Source of the DNA: Taxillus chinensis
Taxonomy: Eukaryota > Streptophyta > Magnoliopsida > Santalales > Loranthaceae
Direction of reading: 5' to 3'
DNA length: 64,000 nt
Assembly: GCA_023512835.1 (NCBI GenBank)
Contig: CM042090.1
Location: 26,699,783 to 26,763,782, forward strand
The position numbers and the translations under genes are program-made. This document shows, piece after piece, positions 11,861 through 22,333 of the stretch. The notes below the pieces were generated by a model, which did no database searches, had not been told where the DNA came from, and saw only the letters and a list, made by a program, of their open reading frames with translations. Numbering within the stretch: the first letter of the stretch is position 1; each line of letters starts with the position of its first letter.

Positions 11861-12978
11861 CGCAGAGTGCCAGAGTCGACACACCAGTTTCTTTGACACA
11901 CGTGCAAAAGTAGTCACTTTCCTTGACAGATTAAAATTAATGAAGATAATGGGGAGGGGGCGCGGGGGTTCCCTTCGGCAGGGCATTCGCGGTTGAAGTG
12001 ACGGGTACGTGGCCAGCACGGTGCTTTGCTCCTCAATTTCTTCCGGTTTGGTGTGGTTATTTGAGGTCGAGTCGTGTGACTTTTTTAGCTTGCATCGTGG
12101 TTTGGATCATGGTTTCGCATGATAAAGTGGATCATGGTTTGGATCTATTACATTAAAATATGTCATATTTTATTTTAATATTACTTTTAGAATTAATTAT
12201 TGTAAATTTCATTAGCAATAACAAAAAAATTGAAGGTAAAGGGGTGTACAAGTAATATATATAGGAACTGAAATGTCAAAACACATTTTAAAATTCAGAA
12301 CAAAACAGTACACCGTGAGCTTGGTTTACTCTCATTGGTTGTTTTCCAATTATTTCTTTTAAGTTTAAATATTTAAATTATTTTTTATTTTCTTATATAA
12401 ATATACACAATTCTCTTAAATTACTTTTCATACTATTAAAATAATTTTTTTTATTATTATTTAATAAAAAATTCTTTATAATTTAATATTAAAAAATTAA
12501 CAATTATGAGAAGCACGAAGAAAATATGTGAAAAAAAATAAATATTATATAATTAAATACATATAATGAGTAAATAATGTTTCTCAAACTGAGAAATAAT
12601 ATATAAATTACATAGAGAAAGATAAATATATTATTTTTATTATGTTGATAATTTTATGGATTTTTTCTTTTTTACTTTCTTTCTCGAATAAAAGAAAATA
12701 TGCTCATATAAAAAATCTACTATTAGTACTATTACAAATCCTTTGGTAGTTGTATGGATGTTAGCCTATCTTACACAAATGTGAGGGTAATGAATAGTAA
12801 GAGTAATAGTAGCAGGTTTCCTATAAAAGTCAATTTTTTTTATTTAGGGATAAAAATTAAAAAGTTATAAAATTATCCTTACAACATAAGTCCTATATAT
12901 AAAATTTTTTTATGAGATTTATATAGTATTTTTCAATGTATTATCAAACACTGATTACTCCCACTAATTATTAAATTA
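11861..12978. other. Intergenic DNA, no gene seen
   Basis: A short GC-rich stretch continues to about 12000, then AT-rich sequence. No coding similarity or terminal repeats recognised. Confidence 0.5.
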
Positions 12979-14230
12979 TAAATTATTTTATTTCTTTTCC
13001 CTCAATTTTTCATATTTTTCATAACTTTTACTTTCTTTTCATATTAAAGGATAAACAAATTAGTATAAAATAAAAAAGATAAAAAATATTATTTTAATTA
13101 TATATTAAATGATTAAGAGAATTTATTACCGTGTATTTGTATAAGGAAGTAGAAATTAGTTTAGATTTTTAAACTTATGAAAAATGGTTCAAAAGTTAGT
13201 GTTAGTCTCCTAAGATAACTAGGAGTATAAAACGGACCGGTTCAGTTCATCATGGATTGGGCCTAAATGGGTTGACTCGTTTAGGCCCGCACTTTTAACG
13301 GATTAAAAATTTTCTGGTTCGGTACATATTTATTTAAAATAAATATTATAAGTTAATTTTTATTAAATATTTTTAAATTTTAAATTTAAATTTTAAAATT
13401 AATAGATTTAGACTATATGTACTAATATATTAAGTAGAAAATATAATAACTTTTATTTTATTTTACTAGGTGTAAATTATTTTATTTCTTTTTCCTCGAT
13501 TTTTCATAACTTTTACTTTTTTTCATATTAAAGGATAAAAAAATTAGTATAAAATAAAAAAAAGATAAAAAAAATATTATTTTATCTAAATATTAAATGA
13601 TTAAGAGAATTTATTACCGTGTATTTGTATTAAATATTTATTTAAAATAAATATTATAAGTTAATTTTTATTAAATATTTTTAAATTTTAAATTTTAATT
13701 TTAAATTTAATAGATTTAGACTATATGTACTAATATATTAAGTAGAAAATATAATAACTTTTATTTTATTTTACTAGGTGTAAATTATTTTATTTCTTTT
13801 CCCTCGATTTTTCATAACTTTTACTTTTTTTTCATATTAAAGGATAAAAAAATTAGTATAAAATAAAAAAAGATAAAAAAATATTATTTTAATTATATAT
13901 TAAATGATTAAGAGAATTTATTACCGTGTATTTGTATAAGGAAGTAGAAATTAGTTTAGATTTTTAAACTTATGAAAAATGGTTCAAAAGTTAGTGTTAG
14001 TCTCCTAAGATAACTAGGAGTATAAAACGGACCAGGTTCGGTTAATCACGGATTGGGCCTAAACGGGTTAACTCGTTTAGGCCCGCACTTTTAACGGATT
14101 AAAAATTTTCTGTTCGGTACATATTTATTTAAAATAAATATTATAAGTTAATTTTTATTAAATATTTTTTAAATTTTAAAATTAATAGATTTAGACTATA
14201 TGTACTAATATATTAAGTAGATAATATAAT
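12979..14230. repeat. AT-rich repeat in three tandem copies, middle one shortened
   Basis: Three copies begin at about 12979, 13473 and 13781, each opening with TAAATTATTTTATTTCTTTT and ending with ATATTAAGTAGAAAATATAA (AGATAATATAA in the third). Copies 1 and 3 are about 450-490 bases. Copy 2 is about 308 bases because it lacks the middle, the part containing a GGGCCTAAA...TTTAGGCCC hairpin (near 13259-13288 and 14055-14085). Copies are highly similar, so the expansion is recent. Element class unknown. Confidence 0.75.
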
Positions 14231-14875
14231 AATTTAAAAAACATTCAAAAATAATAAGCTAGTCCGTTGACTGGTCTGTATCTGTGCGGATTTAATTCGC
14301 ACGGACCGATTCATTTAGGCCTGAAATTAAAATGAATTAAAAACATTTTGGTCCGATACGCAAACCGATAGTCTATTTTATATTCCTAAAGGTAACAAAC
14401 ATCATCCGAGGGGATGTGCTTTTATGTAAAGGAGGTAATAGGGTCTGAGCATCCAATCCTACTTGCTCCAAAATTTTCACCTTAATGGATAGTGGGTCAA
14501 GTGATGAGTATTATTCATCAATAAAATATAAGGTATGGGTTGGGTATAGGTATGGGATAAACCTACCCATACCCATTGTTTATAAATATTAATATAAACA
14601 TATAATATTCTTAAATTTTTATATATTAATAAAATAAATGTGTATATCGTATTATATGTGAATATAAAATAAGTGCACTGTTATAGTTATACTATTTTAT
14701 ATATTTTAAGCTAATGTATTTTTAAGTATTTTTTATTAAGTTTGTAAGTTTGTTGTTTGAAATATATATAAGGTAATAAAAACAAATATACGGGTAATGA
14801 GCTAATGATTACCGGTTGGGTATTCTATATATGTCCCGTTACTCATTGGGTATTTTATCGGATCCAGGTAACAGT
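14231..14875. other. Intergenic DNA; likely left part of an older element
   Basis: The stretch from about 14530 (repeated GGTATGGG words) to 14867 and the sequence after 16235 (GGTATGGGTACTGGTTGGGG) look like two halves of one older repeat, split by the hAT element that follows. No gene seen. Confidence 0.35.
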
Positions 14876-16227
14876 CAGGGGCGGCGCTACATTACCGTGA
14901 GGGTGTGCAGCTGCACACCCTCACCCATTGCAAATAATAATAATAATATTTAATCAAATATTAGAAAGAAAGAAGGTAGGCACACCCTGACCGGTCTCTA
15001 CACACCCTACCGACCTCTTATCTCATCTTTATGCTCGCAACTTCCCGCAGCCGGCAGCTGCCTAGACGTCGCATAGCACCAGACTGGCGAGACGCCAGCA
15101 ACCATCTCGTCTCCCAGATCTAGACTTAGTGGCTGCCGTCCAGCCCGTCTGAGACCCAAATCCTGCGCTAGCAGCCACTGTCTTCCTCTCCCAGACCCAG
15201 ATGCGACAGAACTAGACGCCGAAGGCAACCATCGCCCAATGCTCGCCTTCTACTGCATTGCGTGAGCCATGTTGCTGCGCCGCGTTGGTACTAAATTATT
15301 AAGTCCAAAATCAAATGTTGAAATTTTAATAATTTCAAAATGCGTATTTATCTTTTATAATAGGTAATTTGATAGTGTGATATTTAATCATTTATGTTGT
15401 AATTTAAATTATTAGGATTTTGATTTAGAAAATTTTAATATGCATAAATATCATATAATGATTTTTTTTTTGTTGAGATCTGATTATTTCTCTTTATTAT
15501 AAAGACTAGCTTTTTGTTAAAACATGAAGAACTCGTTTGTTGGTTTTTGTCCTGTGAATTTTTTTATTGAACCAGTTGATCGTAATGGTATCCATGGTAT
15601 GATGGTCAAGGGTGGGCCGGGTGGCCAAGGGTGGCTAGTAAGCATATGTTAAACCTGTTTTGTTGAACCTAACCTCAACCCGCGGCTAAAAAAGAAAGAC
15701 AATCAGATATATAAAGAAGAAAAAAAACAGCTGGCTAATTCAATGAGAGATGGGAATGGATTATCACATTAACATGTTGAGTTTGCTTTTTTTTTATTAT
15801 TATCTTAGCGTACCATAATCACGAAATACCTATTCTTAGGTGTTTGATTTTGTGGCTGAAATTCTAGGCAAGCCAGTTTATAAACAAAACACGATGGGTT
15901 TTTTTAAAACTCTATTTTCAGGCTATGTTAAAAAAAATTTAAGTCCTATGTTTTGGCATTAAATTTATATATTGAAATGATGTGCTGATAAAATAAACTA
16001 ATTCTTCTTCTTCTTTTTTCTTCACGTACAGTTTTGCTAAATGTTCTATTCTTTTTTCATCTTTGCTAGCATTTGCAAGTATGCATACACATTGATGTGT
16101 TGTCTCCTAAAGGTAAAAGAAGTAAAAATTTTGGATTTTATGAAATTTCATGTAAAATTATCAATGTTATATTTAAGTTCTTAATAAATATTGAACACCC
16201 TAAAAAAATTTCCTGGAGCCACCCCTG
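14876..16227. mobile_element. Non-autonomous hAT element with perfect 8-bp target duplication
   Basis: The element begins CAGGGGCGGCGCTAC and ends CTGGAGCCACCCCTG, which inverts to CAGGGGTGGCTCCAG. It is flanked by identical 8-bp copies of GTAACAGT at 14868-14875 and 16228-16235. An 8-bp duplication with a CAGGGG terminus is diagnostic of hAT, and the CAGGGGCGG form is known from Tip100-like members. At 1352 bp it has no transposase reading frame. A GC-rich stretch at about 15005-15290 differs sharply from the AT-rich rest and could be captured genic DNA. Confidence 0.85.
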
Positions 16228-16235
16228 GTAACAGT

Positions 16236-17470
16236 ACACTTAATTGGTATGGGTACTGGTTGGGGCTGTCCGGCCATACGTTACCTATGTCCATTCCAAT
16301 GGTTTAGTATAAAACTCTTGGTTTATGGTGTCCAATAGTATGCATGGAAAGTATTCTCCATGAATGTAGAGCGTTTGTATCTCGATTGTGTAAAAACAAA
16401 CCGTGGTATCGGACAAAAAATATAAATTAAGGATATGAATCGAGGGCAAAGGATCATAATAAAATTAAATGGTAGTGTTGATGCTTGATAACAAGGTTGT
16501 GGTACATTTAACGTTTTTATAATCTGGTTCAATATGTGATAAGAGTGAGATCGTTGTGGATTTGTACTATATTGAAAAAAGAGCAGGCGGCGATCGAGAT
16601 GGTGTATAAGAAAATTAGGCATTTTGCAAACTATGAGAGCCGATGTGATAATCCTAGAACTTTGACATGAAAGGTAAGCCAACTCGGGCCCTAATAATAG
16701 TCTTTCACGACTCTAAACCTAATAAGAAAACAAAACTAAGTGGACAGTTGACTATTTTGGGTAGTTTCCTACCTTCAGTAAATATAATTTAGTCTATTAT
16801 TTAACCGAAAACATTTGTCATGGTTTCTAACTCCGAAATGCATTCTTGATTGACAATTAACTTTTTAATTATTAATAAATTATTACTAAATTTTATAAAA
16901 GTATTTTCCAACCATAAATAAATTGTGGATAGAAAAATTAACAAGTGACACGTTGGTAACTTCTCTGGCAAATTTTAAATATTATTTTATTAAGAGAAAA
17001 AAAATGGACATGCCTTTTTTTCATTAGTAATTTTGTAAATAAAAAAATCCTTCAATAAAATAATACAATACGATTTGTCACTCATTTGGCATTAGAGTCA
17101 CCTCCTCCAAACTAAAGTAAGCTTTGGCATAAATGAGTTTAAAATTTTGTAAATCTAAGCTGGCCTCAAGCTTTAAATCAGACTTGAATTCATTTACGCT
17201 CTATTTTGAGCTCACAATGTTGTTTAAACTTGAGTTATTTAAGCTTAATTCACCCCTAAATTTGAGACTTATCACATGTGTTAAAAGAAATTTAATGTAT
17301 AGTTTGATATAAATTTTAAATCATTAATTAGATTAAATGTAATTTAAGATTTTTAAAGTTCAGAATTCAAAGACTAATACCATCTCCAACCGGTGCATTA
17401 AAACGCTATTTATAGCATCAAAATGCGAAAAATGCACTCTAATGATGTATCTTCCGGTGCAATAATACTA
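16236..17470. other. Intergenic DNA, no gene seen
   Basis: The first part is probably the right half of the older repeat interrupted by the hAT element. A 119-codon minus-strand open frame at 16323-16682 has no recognisable domain, start context or splice structure and is not called. The rest is AT-rich. Confidence 0.45.
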
Positions 17471-18098
17471 AGTGCATGTTTGGTATGCAGGAAAGGAAAG
17501 GAAATGAATTAAATTGTATTCCTTTCCTGCGTTTGGTATAAAAATAGTAAATGAATTAAGATTCCGGTGAGAATCTTATACCATTATGTAGGGGGAAATT
17601 GATTCCCCTTACCTCCCAGGTTTATTAAGATTCTCTTGCATAAGAGAACCTTATTTATTTTTATACATTTTATTTTTTTATTTGTTTTTCTTTTTCCCCT
17701 CTCTCTTCCCATCCCATCACCCCGCCTCTCCCTCTGCGCCCCCTCTCCCTGTCGCTGCCCCCCCCCCTCTCCCCCTCCCCGTCGCGTGCGCCAGGTCCCA
17801 ACCCCTCTTCCCGTCACCCAAATCCAGTCCCGCCTCCCAAACCCCAGCCCCACCCCCGTCGCCTAAATCTAGCCCTACCGCCTGTGAAGACGACAACACA
17901 AAGACAAGTTGAGAAAAAGAAATAAAAAATTATAAAATTAAAAATATTTTAGTAATTTTCTTAATATATTATCTTGCTTAGTTTCATATACTAAACACAG
18001 ACAATATAATTAAAATTTTCATTCTGTTTTCCATGTCAATTTTATTATTTTAATAATTATATTCTCTCCAATTTTATTACAACGGACCAAACAAGCCA
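17471..18098. mobile_element. hAT-like element with C-rich core, copy 1
   Basis: The left end AGTGCATGTTTGGT pairs with the right end ACCAAACAAGCCA. Flanks TAATACTA (17463-17470) and TAATAGTA (18099-18106) match at 7 of 8 bases, as an aged hAT target duplication would. The interior about 17695-17880 is a pyrimidine-rich, GC-rich block on the plus strand, set in AT-rich arms. No transposase. Confidence 0.5.
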
Positions 18099-18106
18099 TA
18101 ATAGTA

Positions 18107-18592
18107 TGTTTGATATACAGGGAAGTAAAAGAAAGAAATTAAATTTTATTCTTTTTTTCGCATTTAGTAGGGGAGAAAAAGATCAAAGAAAATAGATATT
18201 ATCTTAAAAATCTTATACTCTGCGAGAAAACCTTATTTATTTTTCTCTCTCCCTCCCCCCCCACCCCCTCCCGTTGCCTAGCTCCCCCGTCACGGCCCCC
18301 CCTCCTCGTCATCCCACCCCCTCTCCTGTCGCCCAGCTCCCCCTCCCCCCATCCCCGCCCCCTCTCTCCCCTATCGCCAGCACCCGTCTCCCTCGACCCA
18401 TTTCTTCCCATATGCACGGCCAGATCTGAGCCGAAGGAAAGAAAAAATTGTTTTTTGTTTAATAAATTCTAATAATAATAAAGATATTTTAATAATTTAT
18501 GTAATGTCTATACCTGAAGATAACGAACTATTTCATTCCGATTCCCGCATTAATTCATTCATTCCATTTTGATCACTGCTTACTAAACATAT
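18107..18592. mobile_element. hAT-like element with C-rich core, copy 2
   Basis: It lies directly after copy 1. It starts near TGTTTGATATACAGGGAAGT and ends near CTTACTAAACATAT, an imperfect inverted repeat. Like copy 1 it has AT-rich arms around a C-rich core (about 18245-18415). The two copies are related in design but diverged, so this looks like adjacent insertions or an old duplication. Borders approximate. Confidence 0.4.
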
Positions 18593-18905
18593 ATGCTATC
18601 ACAATATGCTATCATAGAAGACACCCGCCATCCCTCCGCCTCAGGTCCGCCGGAAAAGAAAATAGAAAACTCACCCACCACCTCCGGCGACTGGATCTGG
18701 TCGACCGGAACTGCCGATTGGACCTGGATGATGAACGTCTGGAACCGGCGCGTCCGTTTACTCCTCTGTCGTCCCTCCTCGCTGACTAGACCTGGATCTG
18801 GACGACTGGACTGGAGCCGGCGATTGGATCTGGATGACGGATGCCAGAGATTGGACATGGACGATCGGCCGGAGACTGGACCTGGACTGGACCTGGGAGC
18901 GTGAA
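18593..18905. other. GC-rich block of unknown origin
   Basis: This GC-rich stretch contains repeated GATTGGA, CTGGATCTGG and CCTGGATCTGGA words. A 103-codon plus-strand frame runs through it, but the protein is a low-complexity W/D/G repeat with no family match I recognise. It resembles repetitive or captured DNA more than a gene. Confidence 0.4.
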
Positions 18906-20330
18906 AGTGTGCTTCGGCGGAGGAATTGAGAAAAGTAAGTGGAAAATAATTAAAATAAAATAAAATAAATGTGAATATTTTGTATAGAGTAGAATTTAAA
19001 GTAATGAATTGGAGATGAAATTAAAAAAAATATTTAAAATTTATGTAAAAATTACACTAATATAAAAATATGGGTTGAAGGACTTACATATTTTTTTCTT
19101 TTTGTTTTTGTAAAATAAATTGTTTAGGATTATAGTTTTGGTTTTATGATTGAAATCTTGACTTTTTTTTTTGTATTTTGTATTTATTTTTTGTAATTAT
19201 AATTTGAAAATAATTTCAGTTTAACGGGAAAAATAATGTGTTTTTTAAAAAGTTTATATTTTTAAAAAATATAAAAAATATTAGACTTAAGTAATAAAAA
19301 ATAAAAAATAATTAATGAACCCATACTATTAAAATATAATTTTTAAAATTTTATTAATTTAAAATTAAAAATGTACCCACAAAAAGCTCACTGTTTTTCA
19401 ACAGGGTATACCGAATTTGGAATACCAAAATTAATGTGTTTTTTAAAATCAAGCTCCACAAAAATGAGAAAAATAAAGAAAATTGTGGGCCTAGGTAATA
19501 CAATGAAGAAAAAAAAGAGAAAAAAAGATGATAGCAATTGTTAAAAAAAGATGTGTAGTTGTGGTCGTAGATGGTAACAATTGGTAAATGTAACACTAAT
19601 CATCAATAAGTCCTCTATTTGTAGGGTTCTCTCTATTTCCTCACCCCTACTATGAATTTTTTGGTAATTTTTCCGGCCAAGAATTCTCTTAAATCGTTTG
19701 AACTTGTTTGTATCTTCTTCATGGAGGTCCTCTTTTTGTAAGTTTTAAATTAGGTCATGGGAGAGGGTTACAAGATCCCTATTCACTTCTCCAATTAGTA
19801 GGAAAGGGTTTTTGGTCTTCAAGAGACATGTCTATATAATTTTAGGGCATATATTAACTTACTGTGGTCGGTAGGGGATTTGAAATTGAGAGAACCTGTC
19901 ATTCTTCACACATTTGACAAATTATCTTAGATAGTATAAAGATAAAAATTTTAATATAAAAAAGTTAATTCTACAAAAATGGAACTAATATGGATTGAAT
20001 TGAGAGTTATCAAGCCCCAAAAGGAAATTTGAGGCTGTGGCCCGCAGCAACACGCATGAAATCAATTTTTTGTGTTATTTTTTCTTTATATATATATATA
20101 TACACACACACACACTCACATACATGGAATATGCAACATGCATTTATTGTGAGAGTGAAATAGTATCATAGCTCTTTGAAAAGTATTGAGTGGAAAAGCT
20201 ATTTGAAAACATAAATCGTGCAAGCGTGTATCTAATCAAAATAGGTACAACACATTCCAATCCTCTCTATTTGTATCTTCATTTTGTTATTCCTATACAA
20301 AAACTTTTCAATTCTTAGGATTATAAGATA
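18906..20330. other. AT-rich intergenic DNA, no gene seen
   Basis: Mostly AT-rich. A TA/CA microsatellite is at about 20087-20116. No coding or RNA feature recognised. Confidence 0.5.
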
Positions 20331-21053
20331 TAGGGGTGCTACCCGCCATAGCGGGGGCGGGGTCTACCTATTACCGTACCCCGCCCCCGCCTAGGCGGGT
20401 AAAATTTTTTTAAAACCGTACCCCGCCCCATGTGTAGGCGGGGCGGGGTACCCCGTTCTATGGCGGGGTAAGCGGGGGGAGGCTTCATCCGCCCGCACCC
20501 CGCTACCGACTTTTATTGATTTCTCTTTTAAGATAATCTTGCCTTTTAGAGGCTTCAAGAAGCAATCGATAGAAGTAATTCGGGTCCTATCGGAGGTGGA
20601 ATCAACCTATTACCGCATCCTGTCCTCGCTTAGGCAATAGATTAAATTTTAAGATTGTATCTCATTCCATATATAGGCGTGATAGGATATACCGTTCTTT
20701 AATGTGTCTGCGAAAGAAGTTCTACATCATTTTTAACCAAAAAATTATTAAAAATAAGTTAATTTTACAATAATAAATATCATTCAAAAATATCAAAAAT
20801 CATAAATAGTAGTTAAATAATAATATTTAAAATATTATAAAATTATAAATAAATATTATTAAAATTAGGCGGGGCGGGTGCGGGGCGGGGTACCCCGCTA
20901 CCTATTACCGCTCCCCGTCCCCGCCTGGGGCGGGGTGTCAAGTTTAAAAACCGCACCCCGCTCTGGCTTGGGCGGGGTAACCCGCCCCGCATAGCGGGGG
21001 CGGAGCGGATAGCGGGCGGGGTAGCGGGGGCGGGTATCCGTTGCCCACCCCTA
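20331..21053. mobile_element. GC-rich-ended hAT-like element with 8-bp target duplication
   Basis: The element starts TAGGGGTG and ends CACCCCTA, with identical 8-bp flanks ATAAGATA at 20323-20330 and 21054-21061. Both ends are built of GCGGGG/CCCCGC words that can pair over about 170 bases, around an AT-rich middle. The middle holds degraded copies of the same words, as if parts were C-to-T mutated. No transposase is present. The element could fold into an extreme GC-rich hairpin. Confidence 0.75.
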
Positions 21054-21398
21054 ATAAGATATACTAAAACATACTATTTAACCATAGTATTTTGTTTCCT
21101 TTTTGTGCGTCTCTTACAACTTCTTACCGAAGTAACACGTACTCTTCTTGACCCTCTTTAAACTTCAATTATCCTATCATTTATTTTGTTTTTCCTAATA
21201 CTAGCTATAAAATGTGCCGTTGATAGTCAAAAAACACATTCTTTTCCTTCCAAACTTCCTAACAAATAGCACCAAACAACATGCGAACAAAGAGTATCAA
21301 AACTGAAACTTTTGTCCCAAGCCCTCGAGATGGTATCGAAAACAAGCTTTAATGGCAGATTATATATAATATATAGTATCATATAGGAAACGATAAGA

Positions 21399-21985
21399 GA
21401 ATCGAACATAGGTAAAGGTCCGATTAAGTGTCATGATACTGTCTGTTTTGAACTTGCCAAATCGGCCTGCACGACTTTAAAACGCATCGTGATATTTAAA
21501 GCCTTCTTTATTCTTATATATGCATTAACTTTTTTGTCCTTGAGCGATGTGGAACAAACATCCAAACAATCTTTCCCTTTATCACATATCGATCGTACAC
21601 ATAGACTGGAGACACACTTATGAAACGAGGATTTCTTGTAACTCCCCTCAATCCATGTCTTGTGGAGAAATCAAACCGGTTCGATATTAAAGTGACATCA
21701 TAACCCGAATACCACCGCACCAATGGGACACACCGCTCAATCACACCATGTCAGTAAGACTTTCGATATCACGGAACACTTAATGCTAATAATCACAGGA
21801 CAATAGACTCTGATACCAATTATTTAGAATCAAGCATAGGTAAATGACCGATTAAGTATCATGATACTGTTTGTTAAGGCTCGCCATATCGGCCCGCACG
21901 GCTTTAAAATGCATTGTAATATTTAAAGTATTTTTTCTTCTTATATATGCCTTAATTTTTTTTGTCTTGAGCAATTCTTAGTTAG
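21399..21985 (-). mobile_element. TRIM-like miniature LTR retrotransposon
   Basis: Two direct repeats of about 155 bases lie at about 21399-21556 and 21826-21985, separated by only about 270 bases. On the minus strand, the repeat at higher coordinates is followed by TTGGTATCAGAG (21808-21819), a primer-binding site complementary to initiator methionine tRNA. The other repeat is preceded by a purine tract (AAAGGGAAAG) and opens TGTTCCACATCG. Each repeat contains a TATATAAG promoter-like box. This arrangement, with no coding capacity, defines TRIM elements. The outer end of the right repeat has decayed. Confidence 0.65.
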
Positions 21986-22333
21986 CCCATTTTGGAAAAA
22001 AAAAAAGTGATTTATACATGAAGAGAGTGGCTGGGGAAGGCACATGGGTGAGAAGGTAATGACACTACTGGAAATGTACTAATGGAGTCACGGGACCCCA
22101 CTTTCTATAACCACTAACCGATCTAAATTTTCTCGAACCACAGGGAACAACCCCTCACCTCTGATGCTTTGCAATAATTGAAACCAAATTTCTTAACACT
22201 CACAGACACTGTGTGTATGTATGTATGTATAAATTAAAATTTCCTGGCTACTAGCTAGGTGTCTGCGGGGAGAGTGTAAAGAGAGTACCTAATTAACTTG
22301 TGGGTTACTATATACGTGGATTGGTGGGTGCAA
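21986..22333. promoter_or_regulatory. Upstream region of the binding-protein-like gene
   Basis: The intergenic stretch before the next gene has a short GTAT microsatellite near 22213-22231. No convincing TATA box was located, so the transcription start is not assigned. Confidence 0.3.

Noticed and set aside
16323..16682. 119-codon minus-strand frame
   Set aside because: No family resemblance, no promoter or splice context, inside repeat-rich DNA.
17584..17912. Overlapping proline- and glycine-rich frames
   Set aside because: They are products of the C-rich core of a transposon.
18593..18904. 103-codon frame in a GC-rich block
   Set aside because: Low-complexity repeated W/D/G composition; no domain.
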